From assembly GCA_026770615.1 (NCBI GenBank), contig MU631711.1, positions 113,084 to 128,176 on the forward strand: 15,093 bases of DNA, written 5' to 3'. The stretch's first letter is position 1, and each line of letters opens with the position of its first letter. Positions 8,759 to 15,093 of the stretch are shown here, piece by piece. The notes beneath the pieces were generated by a model. That model saw nothing but the letters and a program-made list of their open reading frames with translations. It did not search any database and was not told where the DNA came from. Source of the stretch: Pavlovales sp. CCMP2436. Its lineage: Eukaryota > Haptophyta > Pavlovophyceae > Pavlovales. Made by a program: the position numbers and the translations under genes.

Positions 8759-9059
8759 GTAAGTTTCTAGATAAACGTCCGTCCCCGGGGTGGTCTCACT
8801 GGATTTAAGTGTTGAAATACAGTCAGATCCAGGGAACCACCCCGAGCACACGGATACCGTCCCCACCGCTGATCAGTTCAGACACACGACGACCGACCTT
8901 AGCTCCCTCGCGTCGTCTGAGAATGCAGCACCGTCTGCGAGTGCGGCCCACCTTCGCGCATACCAAAAATTACTTCCTCACTAGCCTGGCTCGCATATGT
9001 TGAGATTTTTGCCCAGTAGCAAAAACCACACATATACGCGGCTTATTTGCTAGTCCATT
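8759..9059 (-). promoter_or_regulatory. LINE 3' UTR with conserved stem-loop
   Basis: This is the non-coding 3' end of the LINE, after its stop at 9060-9062. It holds a two-part stem: ggggtggt (8787-8794) pairs with accacccc (8836-8843), and inside it ctggat (8799-8804) pairs with atccag (8827-8832). The same inner stem is found in the second copy, with a changed but still paired outer stem. Such 3' stem-loops are known to be recognised by the reverse transcriptase in some LINEs. That role here is inferred. Confidence 0.55.
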
Positions 9060-10349
9060 CTATCCCACCCCTTGACGGGGGTGGGCCTCGGGCGCAATAC
9101 TTTGGATTGCGGGATGTGACGGGCTTGCTGGCTCGTGTTTGCGTTTTGAAGACTTTGAGCTTGCTGGCTCATGTTTGGTTTTAGGTTTTTTGTCGCCCGA
9201 GTGGTGTGACAGCGTGGGTGACTGGCCGGTTACAAGGGCCTGTTTAGTTGCTGAGCGCAGTGTGCGTGAGTGGTGCATAAATATGAGGTACTTGTCATGG
9301 ATCAGTGCGTGTATGCGTGACGGGCATGCTGCGGATTCGTGGATTATGGCGGGACTGGCTGGTCCAGTTTTGGGTTCGGTAGGACTGGCTGCTCCTGGTA
9401 GTAATGAGGTTTTGGTTCGAGACGGTCTCTGGTTGCGTTCTTCCACATTTGATGTGCGTAAGCGTTGCTCGCCTCGGCTGGGCCTTAAGGTGGGCTTCGG
9501 CTGCACTGAGGATATGGTCGGGTTCACATCTGTTAATGAATCTTCATTATTCGTAGGTTGGTTGCGCATCAGGCATCTTCGTTTGGCAGGGGTTGTTAGT
9601 GCACTGGTGCCCGTTGGGGGTTTGACCTCTTGCTGTATAGGTGATATGGCCGATGAGAATATGGGCTCATACTGAGCGATGCTGTCCGTTGGAGGTATAG
9701 GCTCATACCGCAGAAAGTATAGCCGCTGGTGCCTCGTTTTGGGCGCTGCTGTCCGTTAGGGGTATGGGCCCATACTGCCCAGGTGGTATGGCCGCTGGTG
9801 CTTCGTTTTGGGCTATGCTGTCTGTTGGGGGTATGGGCTCATTCTGCATAGGAGGTAAGGCTGATGGTTCCTTGTTCTGAGCGATGGTGTCCGTTGGGGG
9901 TATGGGCTCGTATTGTATAGGTGGTGTGGCCGCTGGTGCTTCGTTTTGGGCTATGCTGTCTGTTGGGGGTATGGGCTCATTCTGCATAGGAGGTAAGGCT
10001 GATGGTTCCTTGTTCTGAGCGATGGTGTCCGTTGGGGGTATGGGTGGGCTCGTATTGTATAGGTGGTGTGGCCGCTGGTGCTTCGTTTTGGGCTATGCTG
10101 TCTGTTGGGGGTATGGGCTCGTATTGTATAGGTGGTATGGCTGCTGGTGCTGTGTTTTGATTCAGTTTCCTTGCTGCCCGCTCAGCTGTCTGGGCGGCCC
10201 ACATGGCTACCTTAAATTTATACGCGTCGTATATAGATATATTGTCCTTGGTTGACGCCGCTGATGCTTAAATTGCCGCTTCGCGTGATTTGTGCATTCT
10301 AAGGCTATGGCGTAGGAGAGTGTAGTGTAAGTCGCCGGGCTTGGGTGCG
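9060..10349 (-). pseudogene. LINE protein C-terminal extension with 23-residue repeats
   Basis: Downstream of the zinc finger, coding sequence continues in pieces. The frame through RPDYFTVRVGLSVKEELRKK crosses a TAA at 10268-10270 and runs on as STKDNISIYDAYKFKVAMWA into 23-residue repeats (PPTDSIAQNEAPAATPPIQY type). A 4-bp duplication at 10041-10048 and a short unit near 9683-9749 shift the frame. After that a single frame runs from the last repeats to the TAG at 9060-9062. This tail contains NPTISSVQPKPTLRPSRG, LLPGAASPTEPKTGPASP and a final APEAHPRQGVG. The same motifs occur in the second copy at 13742-14195, in the same order, so this is a true part of the protein. Basic stretches (KKPKTKHEPASSKSSKRKHE) suggest nucleic-acid binding. 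No known domain was recognised. Confidence 0.6.
9683..10167 (-). repeat. 69-bp coding tandem repeat, seven units
   Basis: Units start at 9683, 9750, 9819, 9888, 9957, 10026 and 10099, each beginning tgtc(c/t)gtt. Spacing is 69 bp except 67 bp for the first and 73 bp for the sixth, which carries a tggg duplication. Units at 9819 and 9957 are identical by eye, and those at 9888 and 10026 differ only by the 4-bp insertion. The middle of the array is therefore a 138-bp dimer repeated twice. A degenerate unit lies at about 9611-9682. Each unit codes for 23 residues on the minus strand. Confidence 0.9.
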
Positions 10350-12116
10350 TCACCGGTGTCGACGTCCTTCTTTCTGAGCTCTTCTTTGACACTCAATCCT
10401 ACCCTTACGGTGAAGTAGTCCGGCCGAGATATCATGTGTGTCGCCATTGATTTTTGATTTTGTGGGTCCCAGGCGCGAGGACAGTTCCTTACAAAGGGAG
10501 CGGTGGAGGTTGTGGCGGTGCTTTTCCGTTGACGAGCACTCGTGATATAAGTGATGCTTTGTGTCTTGTGAGTTGAGTGCTTTGCATAGAGGGCAAGTGA
10601 GGCCCATTGTTTCGGACTTTCCGTCAATGGTAATTGTAGGGGTGACCATCGCCGGAATTTCTGCTGCCCACTCGGCATTTTGGCGGTATGATCCGAGTAT
10701 CAATCTGGCTATGTGTTTTGTGTACTTTTCCGTGGGTCGCTGTTGGCCTCTAACTCGTGGGAGGCGCAGAGCCGTCGTGCTTTCTTTTGACCACATGGCT
10801 TCTACATTGGCCATTCTACCTATGCCGGGGGCATGTTTGACGGAGCCTTTCTTCTCTAGGCGATCCCTTGCAACTCTGTCTATTAGCACATGGCGTGCTG
10901 CTCGTTGGTTGGATGTGATAATGTTTCCTGTCGCAGTGGCCACAATTGCCCAGCAATGAGCCGTGAGCGTGTTTTTTGTGAGCTGTACTGTGGCGGCTTC
11001 TCTGAGTACTGCTACTGCCTTTGAGCCCCAGTCGCTCAATGCGTTCTGCACGAGCTTTATGACAGCCGGGGGTTGGAGGTGGGGAGGCAAATCAGCTTGG
11101 CTGCGCCAGTTATCGCCTCGTGTGGAGATGAAGAGCCGGGTCACTTTCTTCAGCGCCTCTGCTGTCACTATTATAGCTCTCGAGGCGTCATTGTGACGTA
11201 CCGCTCCAGGGGTATGTAGGATTCTAGCTACTTCATCATCCGATTTGGTATGAGCCGCCGTGTGGGTCGCGTTCCTGTAGTGTCGTTGCGCCTCGTCACG
11301 TTGTTTGAGGCTGAGTAGGCGGTAGAAGTGAGGGTTTGCATCATAGCTCGTGGGATCCCGTAACCCGTGTGGTAGAGGGTTGCGGTCTAGGTGCCGTCTG
11401 TGCCAGTCTAGGCGTTTTACGCCTGTGTCATGGTCCCATCCGATGAATAGCTCTTGCTCGTGAGTCAGTGCTTGTAAGGCCAGTGTGATCGAATTGCATT
11501 CTGCGCTGACAACCGTTTGATCGCCTGAAAATGTGCACGTGAGGATATGTGCCTCTGGGGCATGTGTCGTGCCGCGGATGTGGTGTGATGGGAGTACGTA
11601 AAAACACGCCGCACCGGCTGCTCGAGCCGCGCCGTTTCCATCACGTTTGATAAATGAACCGTCGACCCCGACATGTGGGGTGCACAATTGTGGTTTCTCT
11701 GCTGTCGGTGGTTGGTGTCTGAGTGCATGTATGAGTGTTGTGTGGCATCTGACGTAGCGAAGGCACATAGGTCCGCATAATGCCGACGTGAGTGCGGGCA
11801 GGATTTCCCGTAATATTTCCAGCTGCTCCGGGTGCTTTAATCGCCTAAATGTAGGCCTATATTCCTGTGTGAACAGGGACTTGGCTGCTTTTGCTACCGC
11901 AGCCGTGTTTGCATGAATCGGGAAGGCATTTTGAAGAGCAATTAGCATGTCCCTTATAGCGCTGCCGCATGTTCTTAATATGTCTTCTTCGGCTGTACTT
12001 ATGGCTGTCAATTGTCTGTCTGTGACACTTAAGTTGGGGGCATTGCTTGCGATACGCAGTTTTGCCAAGTTTAGTACATTACAGGCACTCATTGATGCCA
12101 GGGCGACCGAAGCCAC
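10350..12116 (-). CDS. LINE protein: RNase H domain and zinc finger
   Basis: This 588-codon open frame is the best preserved part of the LINE. An RNase H fold occupies about residues 148-318. Its candidate catalytic residues are Asp152 in VDGSF, Glu206 in SAECNSITLALQAL, Asp228 in GWDHDTG and Asp310 in HNDASRA. A C-terminal zinc finger, CPLCKALNSQDTKHHLYHEC, is at residues 508-527 (C-x2-C-x10-H-x4-C) and resembles the zf-RVT finger of LINEs. The first codon is GTG and not a true start. The same frame continues upstream to about 12304 through one TGA at 12153-12155, so this is the C-terminal part of a larger polyprotein. The last 30 or so residues are probably out of frame, because another frame (to 10268) leads into the conserved tail. 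RNase H would remove RNA from the hybrid during integration. Confidence 0.7.
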   Translation of the reverse strand: MASVALASMSACNVLNLAKLRIASNAPNLSVTDRQLTAISTAEEDILRTCGSAIRDMLIALQNAFPIHANTAAVAKAAKSLFTQEYRPTFRRLKHPEQLEILREILPALTSALCGPMCLRYVRCHTTLIHALRHQPPTAEKPQLCTPHVGVDGSFIKRDGNGAARAAGAACFYVLPSHHIRGTTHAPEAHILTCTFSGDQTVVSAECNSITLALQALTHEQELFIGWDHDTGVKRLDWHRRHLDRNPLPHGLRDPTSYDANPHFYRLLSLKQRDEAQRHYRNATHTAAHTKSDDEVARILHTPGAVRHNDASRAIIVTAEALKKVTRLFISTRGDNWRSQADLPPHLQPPAVIKLVQNALSDWGSKAVAVLREAATVQLTKNTLTAHCWAIVATATGNIITSNQRAARHVLIDRVARDRLEKKGSVKHAPGIGRMANVEAMWSKESTTALRLPRVRGQQRPTEKYTKHIARLILGSYRQNAEWAAEIPAMVTPTITIDGKSETMGLTCPLCKALNSQDTKHHLYHECSSTEKHRHNLHRSLCKELSSRLGPTKSKINGDTHDISAGLLHRKGRIECQRRAQKEGRRHR

Positions 12117-12304
12117 TTTGGGTTTTGCACGGCGGGTGGCGCCTAGGGCTGGTCATAGTAGGACAGGGGCGAGCTCACCCATAGATGTTGTCTGCAGGCA
12201 TGCATAGTTCTCGAATATGTCCCGTTTTTCTTCCCCCTGGGGTGCTTCGGAAAGACTTTTGATCGCTCCCCTTGCGGTGGACATCGTTTTTGCATTTACT
12301 GTCC

Positions 12305-12606
12305 ATCACCACGATCTCGTCGACAGAAGCCGAGTACCTCGCCCTCGCCGACGCCGGCAAGGAGGCCATCTACTTCTGCGACATCATCAACGACCTGGGC
12401 ATCATCAAGGTTGACGCCCCGCTCCCGCTCTTCGAGGACAACAAGGGCGCGATCGACCTCGCGCACAACCCCCCGTTCCACTCGCGCACCAAGCACATTG
12501 ACACCTGGCATCACTTCATTCGCGACTGTGCGAGCACGAGGTCATCTCCATCCAGAAGGTGAGCACCAACGACAACATCGCTGACGGCTTCACCAAGCCG
12601 CTCTGA
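12305..12606 (+). pseudogene. pol: Copia RNase H, second part
   Basis: The RNase H resumes with ITTISSTEAEYLALADAGKE, giving the catalytic Glu in STEAEY. It continues with LFEDNKGAIDLAHNPPFHSR, which has the next Asp, and TKHIDTWHHFIRD. A frameshift near 12530 moves to the frame reading EVISIQKVSTNDNIADGFTK PL, the standard copia C-terminal motif. A TGA at 12604-12606 follows PL. The next codons GAQFKFFAKLI also resemble the family end, so this TGA is probably a nonsense change and not the original stop. The antisense LINE at 8759-12304 separates it from the first half of the domain. Confidence 0.85.
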
Positions 12607-12732
12607 GGCGCCCAGTTCAAGTTCTTCGCGAAACTGATCACGGACGTGATGAAACCAACGACCAAGTTCAAGTTTCACTTTGGCGTTTTGGCAACATGCA
12701 CATTTTCAACTGCATCATCCACCTTACTCATC

Positions 12733-12746
12733 AGATCGAGGGGGTG
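12733..12746 (+). promoter_or_regulatory. Copia polypurine tract
   Basis: The purine-rich run agatcgagggggtg ends directly at the 3' LTR start tgtcaagg. In LTR elements this tract primes plus-strand DNA. It is repeated at 12990-13003 by the tandem duplication. Confidence 0.6.
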
Positions 12747-12843
12747 TGTCAAGGTAAACTGACACTGGTCAGATTTACCTGACTCGATCCTCCCGAACTC
12801 TCAGTCCGGAACATTCGCAGTCCGGCTAAGATAGCAAGGAACA
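12747..12843 (+). repeat. Copia 3' LTR, first copy
   Basis: It begins tgtcaaggtaaactgacac and ends atagcaaggaaca, and matches the 5' LTR at 2482-2578. It directly follows the polypurine tract. Similarity to the 5' LTR ends after aaggaaca, which sets the boundary. Confidence 0.8.
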
Positions 12844-13003
12844 ACGTGAGAGGCCGCATCGTCAATCTGATTGATTCCTGCTTCGCGAAACTGATCACGG
12901 ACGTGATGAAACCAACGACCAAGTTCAAGTTTCACTTTGGCGTTTTGGCAACATGCACATTTTCAACTGCATCATCCACCTTACTCATCAGATCGAGGGG
13001 GTG

Positions 13004-13100
13004 TGTCAAGGTAAACTGACACTGGTCAGATTTACCTGACTCGATCCTCCCGAACTCTCAGTCCGGAACATTCGCAGTCCGGTTAAGATAGCAAGGAACA
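13004..13100 (+). repeat. Copia 3' LTR, second copy from the duplication
   Basis: This is the LTR carried by the second 257-bp unit. It has one seen difference from the first copy. It is not a separate insertion, since the same flanking sequence accompanies both copies. Confidence 0.85.
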
Positions 13101-13137
13101 ACGTGAGAGGCCGCATCGTCAATCTGATTGATTTCTG

Positions 13138-13399
13138 GATATCCCCATGTCGTCCTGTTCATGGTGATGTGCGGTGACCCTAGGTCTCCGCCGCGCGGTT
13201 CGCTGACTGTAGCGTGCCGAACCCATCCTATTGAATAGGTTTGAAAACCTATTCAATAGGCTCAGAGGTCTCGCCGTCTGAGCCTAACGCCGTCGCCACG
13301 CTCTGGTGTAGACAGTAGGCCCTGATCATGATTTAATATTTATTTTACACGGATTGTAGGATTTTATGTTATTACACAGGCTGCATGTATGAAGAGTGA
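13138..13399. other. Non-coding spacer with two hairpins
   Basis: No coding sequence is seen. After the duplication the sequence is GC-rich to about 13226, then carries two adjacent inverted repeats (13227-13260 and 13257-13286). It becomes AT-rich from about 13320 up to the LINE fragment. Confidence 0.4.
13227..13286. repeat. Twin palindromes forming two adjacent hairpins
   Basis: 13227-13260 is a perfect inverted repeat with 16-bp arms (cctattgaataggttt and its complement) and a 2-base centre. Each arm also holds its own palindrome, cctattNaatagg, so this 13-mer occurs twice as a direct repeat. A second hairpin follows at once: taggctcaga (13257-13266) pairs with tctgagccta (13277-13286) around a 10-base loop. 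The function is unknown. Confidence 0.8.
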
Positions 13400-14195
13400 G
13401 TAAATTTCTAGTTAAACGTCCGTCCCCGAGAGGATCTCGCTGGATTTAAATATTGAAAAACATTCAGATCCAGGGATCCACCCCGAGCACACGGATACCG
13501 TCCCCACCGCTGATCAGTTCAGACACACGACGATCGACGACTGACGACTCTCGACTGGCACGCTGACCGACCTCCACTGCTCTCCCTCGCGTTGTCTGAA
13601 AATGCAGCACCGTCTGCGAGCGCGGCACACCTGCGCGACTCACAAAACATTACTTCTTCACTAGCCTGTATCACATATATTGCGATTCTTGCCCCGAGGG
13701 ACAGAAATCGCATTTGTACGCGGCATATTTGCTGGTCCAGTCTATCCTACTCCTTGCCGGGGGTGGGCCTCGGGCGCAGGGCTTTGGGATACGGGAAATC
13801 GCGGGCTTGCTGGCTCATGAATATGACGGCCTTGTCCGAAATGAATGCGTGCTTGTTTGACGGGCCTGCTGCGGATTCGTGGTGTATGGTGGGCAAACTA
13901 GATGGTCCTGTTTTGGGTTCCCGATTTATGATGGGACTGGCTGCTCCTGGTAGTGCTGAGGGTGTGGCTCGAGACGGTCTCTTCTGGATGCGCTTTGGGG
14001 GTATGACTCGAAGCGATCTCTTCTAGATTTGTTTTTTCACGATTGGTATGCGTAAGGGTGGCTGTCCTCGGCTGAGCCTGAGGGTGGACTCAGGCTGCAT
14101 GGGAGGTATGGTCGGGTCTGCACCTGGGAATGAGGCTTCGTCTGGTAGTGCGGAGGGTGTGAATCGGGACGAGCTCTTCTGGAGTAGGATCTCCC
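13400..14195 (-). mobile_element. Second LINE fragment, 3' end only
   Basis: This segment matches 8759 to about 9550 on the same strand, starting with gtaaatttctag against gtaagtttctag. It continues through shared blocks such as 'gagcacacggataccgtccc', 'tgggcctcgggcgca' and 'gactggctgctcctggtagt'. It is a separate, diverged copy, with about 40 extra bases in its 3' UTR (near 13535-13575). The 5' edge is uncertain, near 14195, where the sequence turns into an alanine-coding patch. It lacks the 69-bp repeats, zinc finger and RNase H, so it is more strongly truncated than the first copy. Confidence 0.8.
13742..14195 (-). pseudogene. C-terminal tail of the second LINE protein, broken
   Basis: On the minus strand the same motifs as in the first copy appear in order: ADPTIPPMQPESTLRLSRGQ, then LPGAASP, EPKTGP, IHHESAAGPS, a segment ending in IFM, and a final APEAHPRQGVG ending at a TAG (13742-13744). 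They fall in different frames, so frameshifts and stops have built up. An internal duplication is visible: 13947-13988 and 14142-14183, 195 bp (65 codons) apart. The match at protein level shows that the tail was once translated. Confidence 0.6.
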
Positions 14196-14350
14196 GTGGC
14201 GGACGCGGCAACAGGGGTGGCAGCGGCTTCGGCCGCTGCCGCACCCGCTGACGCTGCTGGCGCAGAAACTGCAGGTTTGGCCGCCAGCGCTTCCGCTGTG
14301 CGCTCTCATGCAGACGTGGCGGCAGGCGACTCGAACGCAGCGGCCTCGGA
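14196..14350 (+). other. GC-rich alanine-coding patch
   Basis: The plus frame reads as alanine-rich low-complexity protein (VAAASAAAAPADAAGAETAG and similar) and stays open to about 14462. No ATG start or domain is visible. It could be the end of an exon, or simply a GC-rich repeat made of gcn triplets. The reverse strand is also open. It lies at the uncertain 5' edge of the second LINE fragment. Confidence 0.2.
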
Positions 14351-15093
14351 CGCGGACGGCTATTTCAGTAAAAATCGATTTTTGTGCTTAAACTATAATC
14401 AATTATGTATAAAATGCGCAATGCATGTTCTTTCGCCTGACACTTCGTCATTGATTCGATAGCAGTAAGCTGGCCCCTATGACAACAGTCTCAAAACAAA
14501 AGAAGTCCCATCGATTAATATGATCCGTCCGGCAGCGTGCGCAATCAAGCAGATCAATATTCACATAATATGCAGGTTTGGTGGCGTCATCCGTATTTAT
14601 ATCACGCGTCTAATGACAGAATCCGGTGCAAATAGTTATATTGGACCCGCTGGATTGGACGATATAGCGCGATGTGCGCTCGTACAACGATCTTGCAGGA
14701 AATTTCGCGGGCAATATGAATAGGGCATATTTGACGCGGCTGAGGCTCAGTTTTTTTTTACAACATACATATGTGGACGAATGCCTTGAGGTGTCTGGGG
14801 ACATCACGAGCCGAACAGGCCCGCCCCGTACGGGCGATGCTCACGCCGCGTTGCTCAGCGTGAGCGAGCTCGCTCACACCCGTCCGGCCGGGCACCATCC
14901 TGCATCCATTCATTTTCAAATTTGTCAACTTGAGCCCAGCCCACATCACCACAAACCTGGGGACGCGATGATGGTCGACGCGGTGGAAACCCCACACACG
15001 CATGTCATACGCGTCGCGAGCGCTGTCTCTGACCCGGCTCTGTGTAACTTCAATGCACGGTTCATCATAAAGGTCCAGGTGCATTTTTAAAAA
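14351..15093. other. No supported gene
   Basis: The stretch is AT-richer than the rest up to about 14770, with a short T-run at 14751-14758. Frames open at 14674-15090 (plus) and 14758-15084 (minus) overlap each other and have no recognisable domain. Apart from the ankyrin-like scrap nothing can be named. Confidence 0.35.
14771..14807 (+). pseudogene. Possible scrap of an ankyrin-family gene
   Basis: Atgtggacgaatgccttgag followed by gtgtctggggacatc resembles 1179-1213 of the ankyrin gene, with about four mismatches over the first 33 bases. Both read VDECLE in the plus frame. The match is short and its flanks do not align, so it could be a relic or chance. Confidence 0.3.

Larger units (their letters stand above)
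8759..12304 (-). mobile_element. 5'-truncated non-LTR (LINE-like) retrotransposon
   Basis: About 3.5 kb on the minus strand interrupts the copia RNase H. Its protein has an RNase H domain followed by a C-terminal CCHC finger, as in LINEs of the I/R1/Tad-type groups. The coding frame runs up to the insertion edge at about 12304 with no reverse transcriptase in front, as expected from incomplete target-primed reverse transcription. The 3' end (8759 on the plus strand) matches the 3' end of a second copy at 13400. There is no poly-A tail; the end reads ctagaaacttac on the element strand. No clear target-site duplication is seen, and both edges may be off by a few bases. Confidence 0.75.
2482..12843 (+). 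mobile_element. Ty1/copia LTR retrotransposon, degenerate, interrupted
   Basis: Two 97-bp terminal repeats starting TG and ending CA flank an internal region with the copia order: Gag, CCHC knuckle, protease, integrase, reverse transcriptase, RNase H. Integrase before reverse transcriptase separates Ty1/copia from Ty3/gypsy elements. Without the antisense LINE at 8759-12304 the element would be about 6.8 kb, longer than a usual copia of about 5 kb. The extra length lies mostly between Gag and protease. At least 17 in-frame stops and several frameshifts show it is no longer coding. A purine-rich tract precedes the 3' LTR. No tRNA-matching primer site was recognised and no convincing target-site duplication was found. 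Confidence 0.9.
12624..13137. repeat. Tandem duplication of 257 bp across the 3' LTR
   Basis: 12624-12880 and 12881-13137 are almost identical, with two substitutions seen by eye (ccggctaag versus ccggttaag, and gattcctg versus gatttctg). The unit contains the end of pol, the 3' non-coding region, the polypurine tract, the 97-bp LTR and 37 bp beyond it. The LTR copies differ far less from each other than from the 5' LTR, so this duplication is much younger than the copia insertion. Confidence 0.9.

Noticed and set aside
9139..9675. 178-codon plus-strand frame that looks protein-like
   Set aside because: It is antisense to the LINE tail, whose minus-strand motifs are the ones kept in the second copy.
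9683..10167. CRISPR-like regular repeat
   Set aside because: The units are contiguous 69-bp coding repeats without spacers, inside a eukaryotic element.
8759..12304. DNA transposon as the nature of the insert
   Set aside because: There are no terminal inverted repeats or transposase; RNase H plus zinc finger and shared 3' ends fit a 5'-truncated LINE.
14758..15084. Overlapping open frames at the right edge on both strands
   Set aside because: They have no domain or composition to favour either strand.

Overview
The window looks like nuclear DNA of a single-celled eukaryote, most likely an alga or another protist. It has no bacterial operons or Shine-Dalgarno-led gene chains. It has one ankyrin-repeat gene of the tryptophan-rich 'GCPW' type, which is common in protists, and most of the rest is dead retrotransposon sequence. 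The species cannot be fixed from the sequence alone.

Layout. 1-691: no supported gene. 692-1264: an ankyrin-repeat protein whose frame stays open past its TGA to about 1555. About 1688-2475: non-coding direct and inverted repeats with periods of 141 and 287 bp. 2482-12843: a Ty1/copia LTR retrotransposon on the plus strand with 97-bp LTRs. It carries, in order, Gag, a CCHC knuckle, an unusual cysteine-rich and proline-rich region, protease, integrase, reverse transcriptase and RNase H. It is broken by about 17 in-frame stops and several frameshifts. 8759-12304: a 5'-truncated non-LTR (LINE-like) element in the opposite orientation, inserted in the RNase H domain of the copia element. It keeps an RNase H domain, a C-terminal zinc finger, a 23-residue tandem repeat and a conserved C-terminal tail, followed by a 3' UTR of about 300 bp. 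12305-12606: the rest of the copia RNase H. 12624-13137: a 257-bp tandem duplication carrying the 3' LTR twice. 13138-13399: a short non-coding stretch with two hairpins. 13400 to about 14195: a second, shorter 3' fragment of the same LINE family. 14196-15093: an alanine-coding GC-rich patch, then mostly non-coding sequence with a scrap resembling the ankyrin gene.

How it fits together. The order of events can be read off. The copia element landed in or next to a repeat block. A LINE then inserted antisense into its RNase H, and the 3' LTR end was tandemly duplicated (order of these two unknown). Another copy of the LINE family lies just downstream. The two LINE copies share their C-terminal protein end and a 3' UTR hairpin, so those parts are genuine family features. 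The least familiar items are the long repeat-bearing C-terminal extension of the LINE protein, the cysteine-rich block between copia Gag and protease, and a 55-bp intron-like stretch whose removal would restore the copia reading frame.
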